Shown here: positions 63,563 through 64,000 of the stretch, in pieces
Layout of the letters: every line of letters starts with the position of its first letter
Position numbering within the stretch: the stretch's first letter is position 1
Assembly: GCF_003337435.1 (NCBI RefSeq)
Contig: NZ_QPJS01000001.1
Coordinates: 1,047,998 to 1,111,997, forward strand
Reading direction: 5' to 3'
From: Schleiferia thermophila
GTDB taxonomy: Bacteria > Bacteroidota > Bacteroidia > Flavobacteriales > Schleiferiaceae
DNA length: 64,000 nucleotides
Notes under the pieces: generated by a model
The model's input: the letters and a program-made list of their open reading frames with translations, nothing else
Databases searched by the model: none
Told to the model about the DNA's origin: nothing
Made by a program: the position numbers and the translations under genes

Positions 63563-64000
63563 TTAATTATTTTGAACTCTTAACATTAGTCTTGCAATAT
63601 AATCAATTTCTTCAAAACTTAAAGTATGGTACAGCGGCAAGCATAAGACTTTTCTTGAGATATCATCAGTCACTGGTAAATTTTGAAGCTGTACATAGGG
63701 TAATGTATTGAGTGATGGATAAAAATACCTTCTGGGATAAATCCAATGATCATTTAAAATTTTAACAATTTTAAACAAAAACTCTTCGGAAGGTAATACT
63801 ATCGGGTAATATGAGTAATTATATTCAGATTCTGGCAATAAACTCTGAGTCGTTTTTTTTAATCCCTTAAGTTTTTTATCATAGTATGCAAATAACTCTC
63901 TTCTTCTACTTAGAATATCTTCAATGTAGTTTAAATTTACAAGTCCCATAGCTGCGTGAAGTTCAGAATTTTTCCCATTAATTCCCACTCCATTAAAATT
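63563..64000 (-). CDS. DegT/DnrJ/EryC1/StrS aminotransferase, C-terminal part (VioA-like), cut by window edge
   Basis: The frame is open to the window edge; translation from the edge reads NFNGVGINGKNSELHAAMGL, matching the conserved GKNSEMHAAMG block of sugar aminotransferases. The rest has YSYYPIVLPSEEFLFKIVK and RRYFYPSLN. Together with the formyltransferase it suggests a dTDP-4-keto-6-deoxyglucose 4-aminotransferase. The N-terminal half with the PLP Lys lies outside the window. Confidence 0.85.
   Translation of the reverse strand, partial: NFNGVGINGKNSELHAAMGLVNLNYIEDILSRRRELFAYYDKKLKGLKKTTQSLLPESEYNYSYYPIVLPSEEFLFKIVKILNDHWIYPRRYFYPSLNTLPYVQLQNLPVTDDISRKVLCLPLYHTLSFEEIDYIARLMLRVQNN

Overview
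The window is a stretch of a Bacteroidota (Bacteroidetes) chromosome. The evidence is the CTP synthase–YidC gene pair, a DUF5606 gene, a type IX secretion (T9SS) C-terminal sorting domain, a PurF-type enzyme with an N-terminal propeptide, and many upstream boxes of the form TAnnTTTG, the -7 element of Bacteroidota sigma factors. Shine-Dalgarno sequences are not obvious. I cannot assign a genus. No rRNA, tRNA, CRISPR array, intact transposase or phage gene was found.

Layout. 1-8.8 kb: partial purF-type gene, DUF6438 lipoprotein, yidC and pyrG (all minus), then an acyl-CoA dehydrogenase-like protein and two glycosyltransferases (plus). 8.8-16 kb: an accessory, AT-rich zone with proline dehydrogenase overlapping a GT2 gene, then a secreted glycoside-hydrolase-like gene broken by one in-frame stop. 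A duplicated copy of the 3' end of the GT2 gene lies beyond it, followed by long non-coding DNA. 16-33 kb: housekeeping and regulatory genes (CCA-adding enzyme, RNase HI, purN, a large hybrid histidine kinase, isoaspartyl peptidase, TerC, an orphan CoA-transferase subunit A, a glutamine amidotransferase plus ATP-grasp-like pair, LysE, rnr, xseA, ECF sigma factor). 33-39 kb: uvrA, then a three-gene overlapping cassette (toroid protein, AAC(3)-fold acetyltransferase, SDR). 39-48.3 kb: pheT, and opposite it a tight chain def / lipoprotein / DUF5606 / mazG / secreted protein / rlmD-type methyltransferase, then asd.

48.4-64 kb is a surface polysaccharide locus, all on the minus strand and visibly AT-richer towards its upstream end. 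It encodes the Wzc/Wza export pair, a WbpB-like dehydrogenase, a PglE/PglD/PglC-like module for a diacetamido sugar and its transfer to the lipid carrier, an ATP-grasp sugar-transfer protein, several glycosyltransferases and an asparagine synthetase. At the edge are a formyltransferase and aminotransferase that suggest a 4-formamido-4,6-dideoxyhexose. No Wzx flippase, Wzy polymerase or PglF dehydratase is in the window.

Most interesting non-gene signals: (1) a GC-rich structured element of about 175 bp in two diverged copies, each within about 30 bp downstream of a stop codon in the same orientation relative to that gene, with conserved and partly covarying stems; (2) a near-identical 41-bp direct repeat about 3 kb apart that bounds the broken T9SS gene; (3) a perfect Gly-Tyr x13 tail on the Wzc-like kinase written with mixed synonymous codons. 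The best candidates for undescribed biochemistry are the amidotransferase/ATP-grasp pair at 25.1-27.1 kb and the toroid/acetyltransferase/reductase trio at 36.1-38.9 kb.
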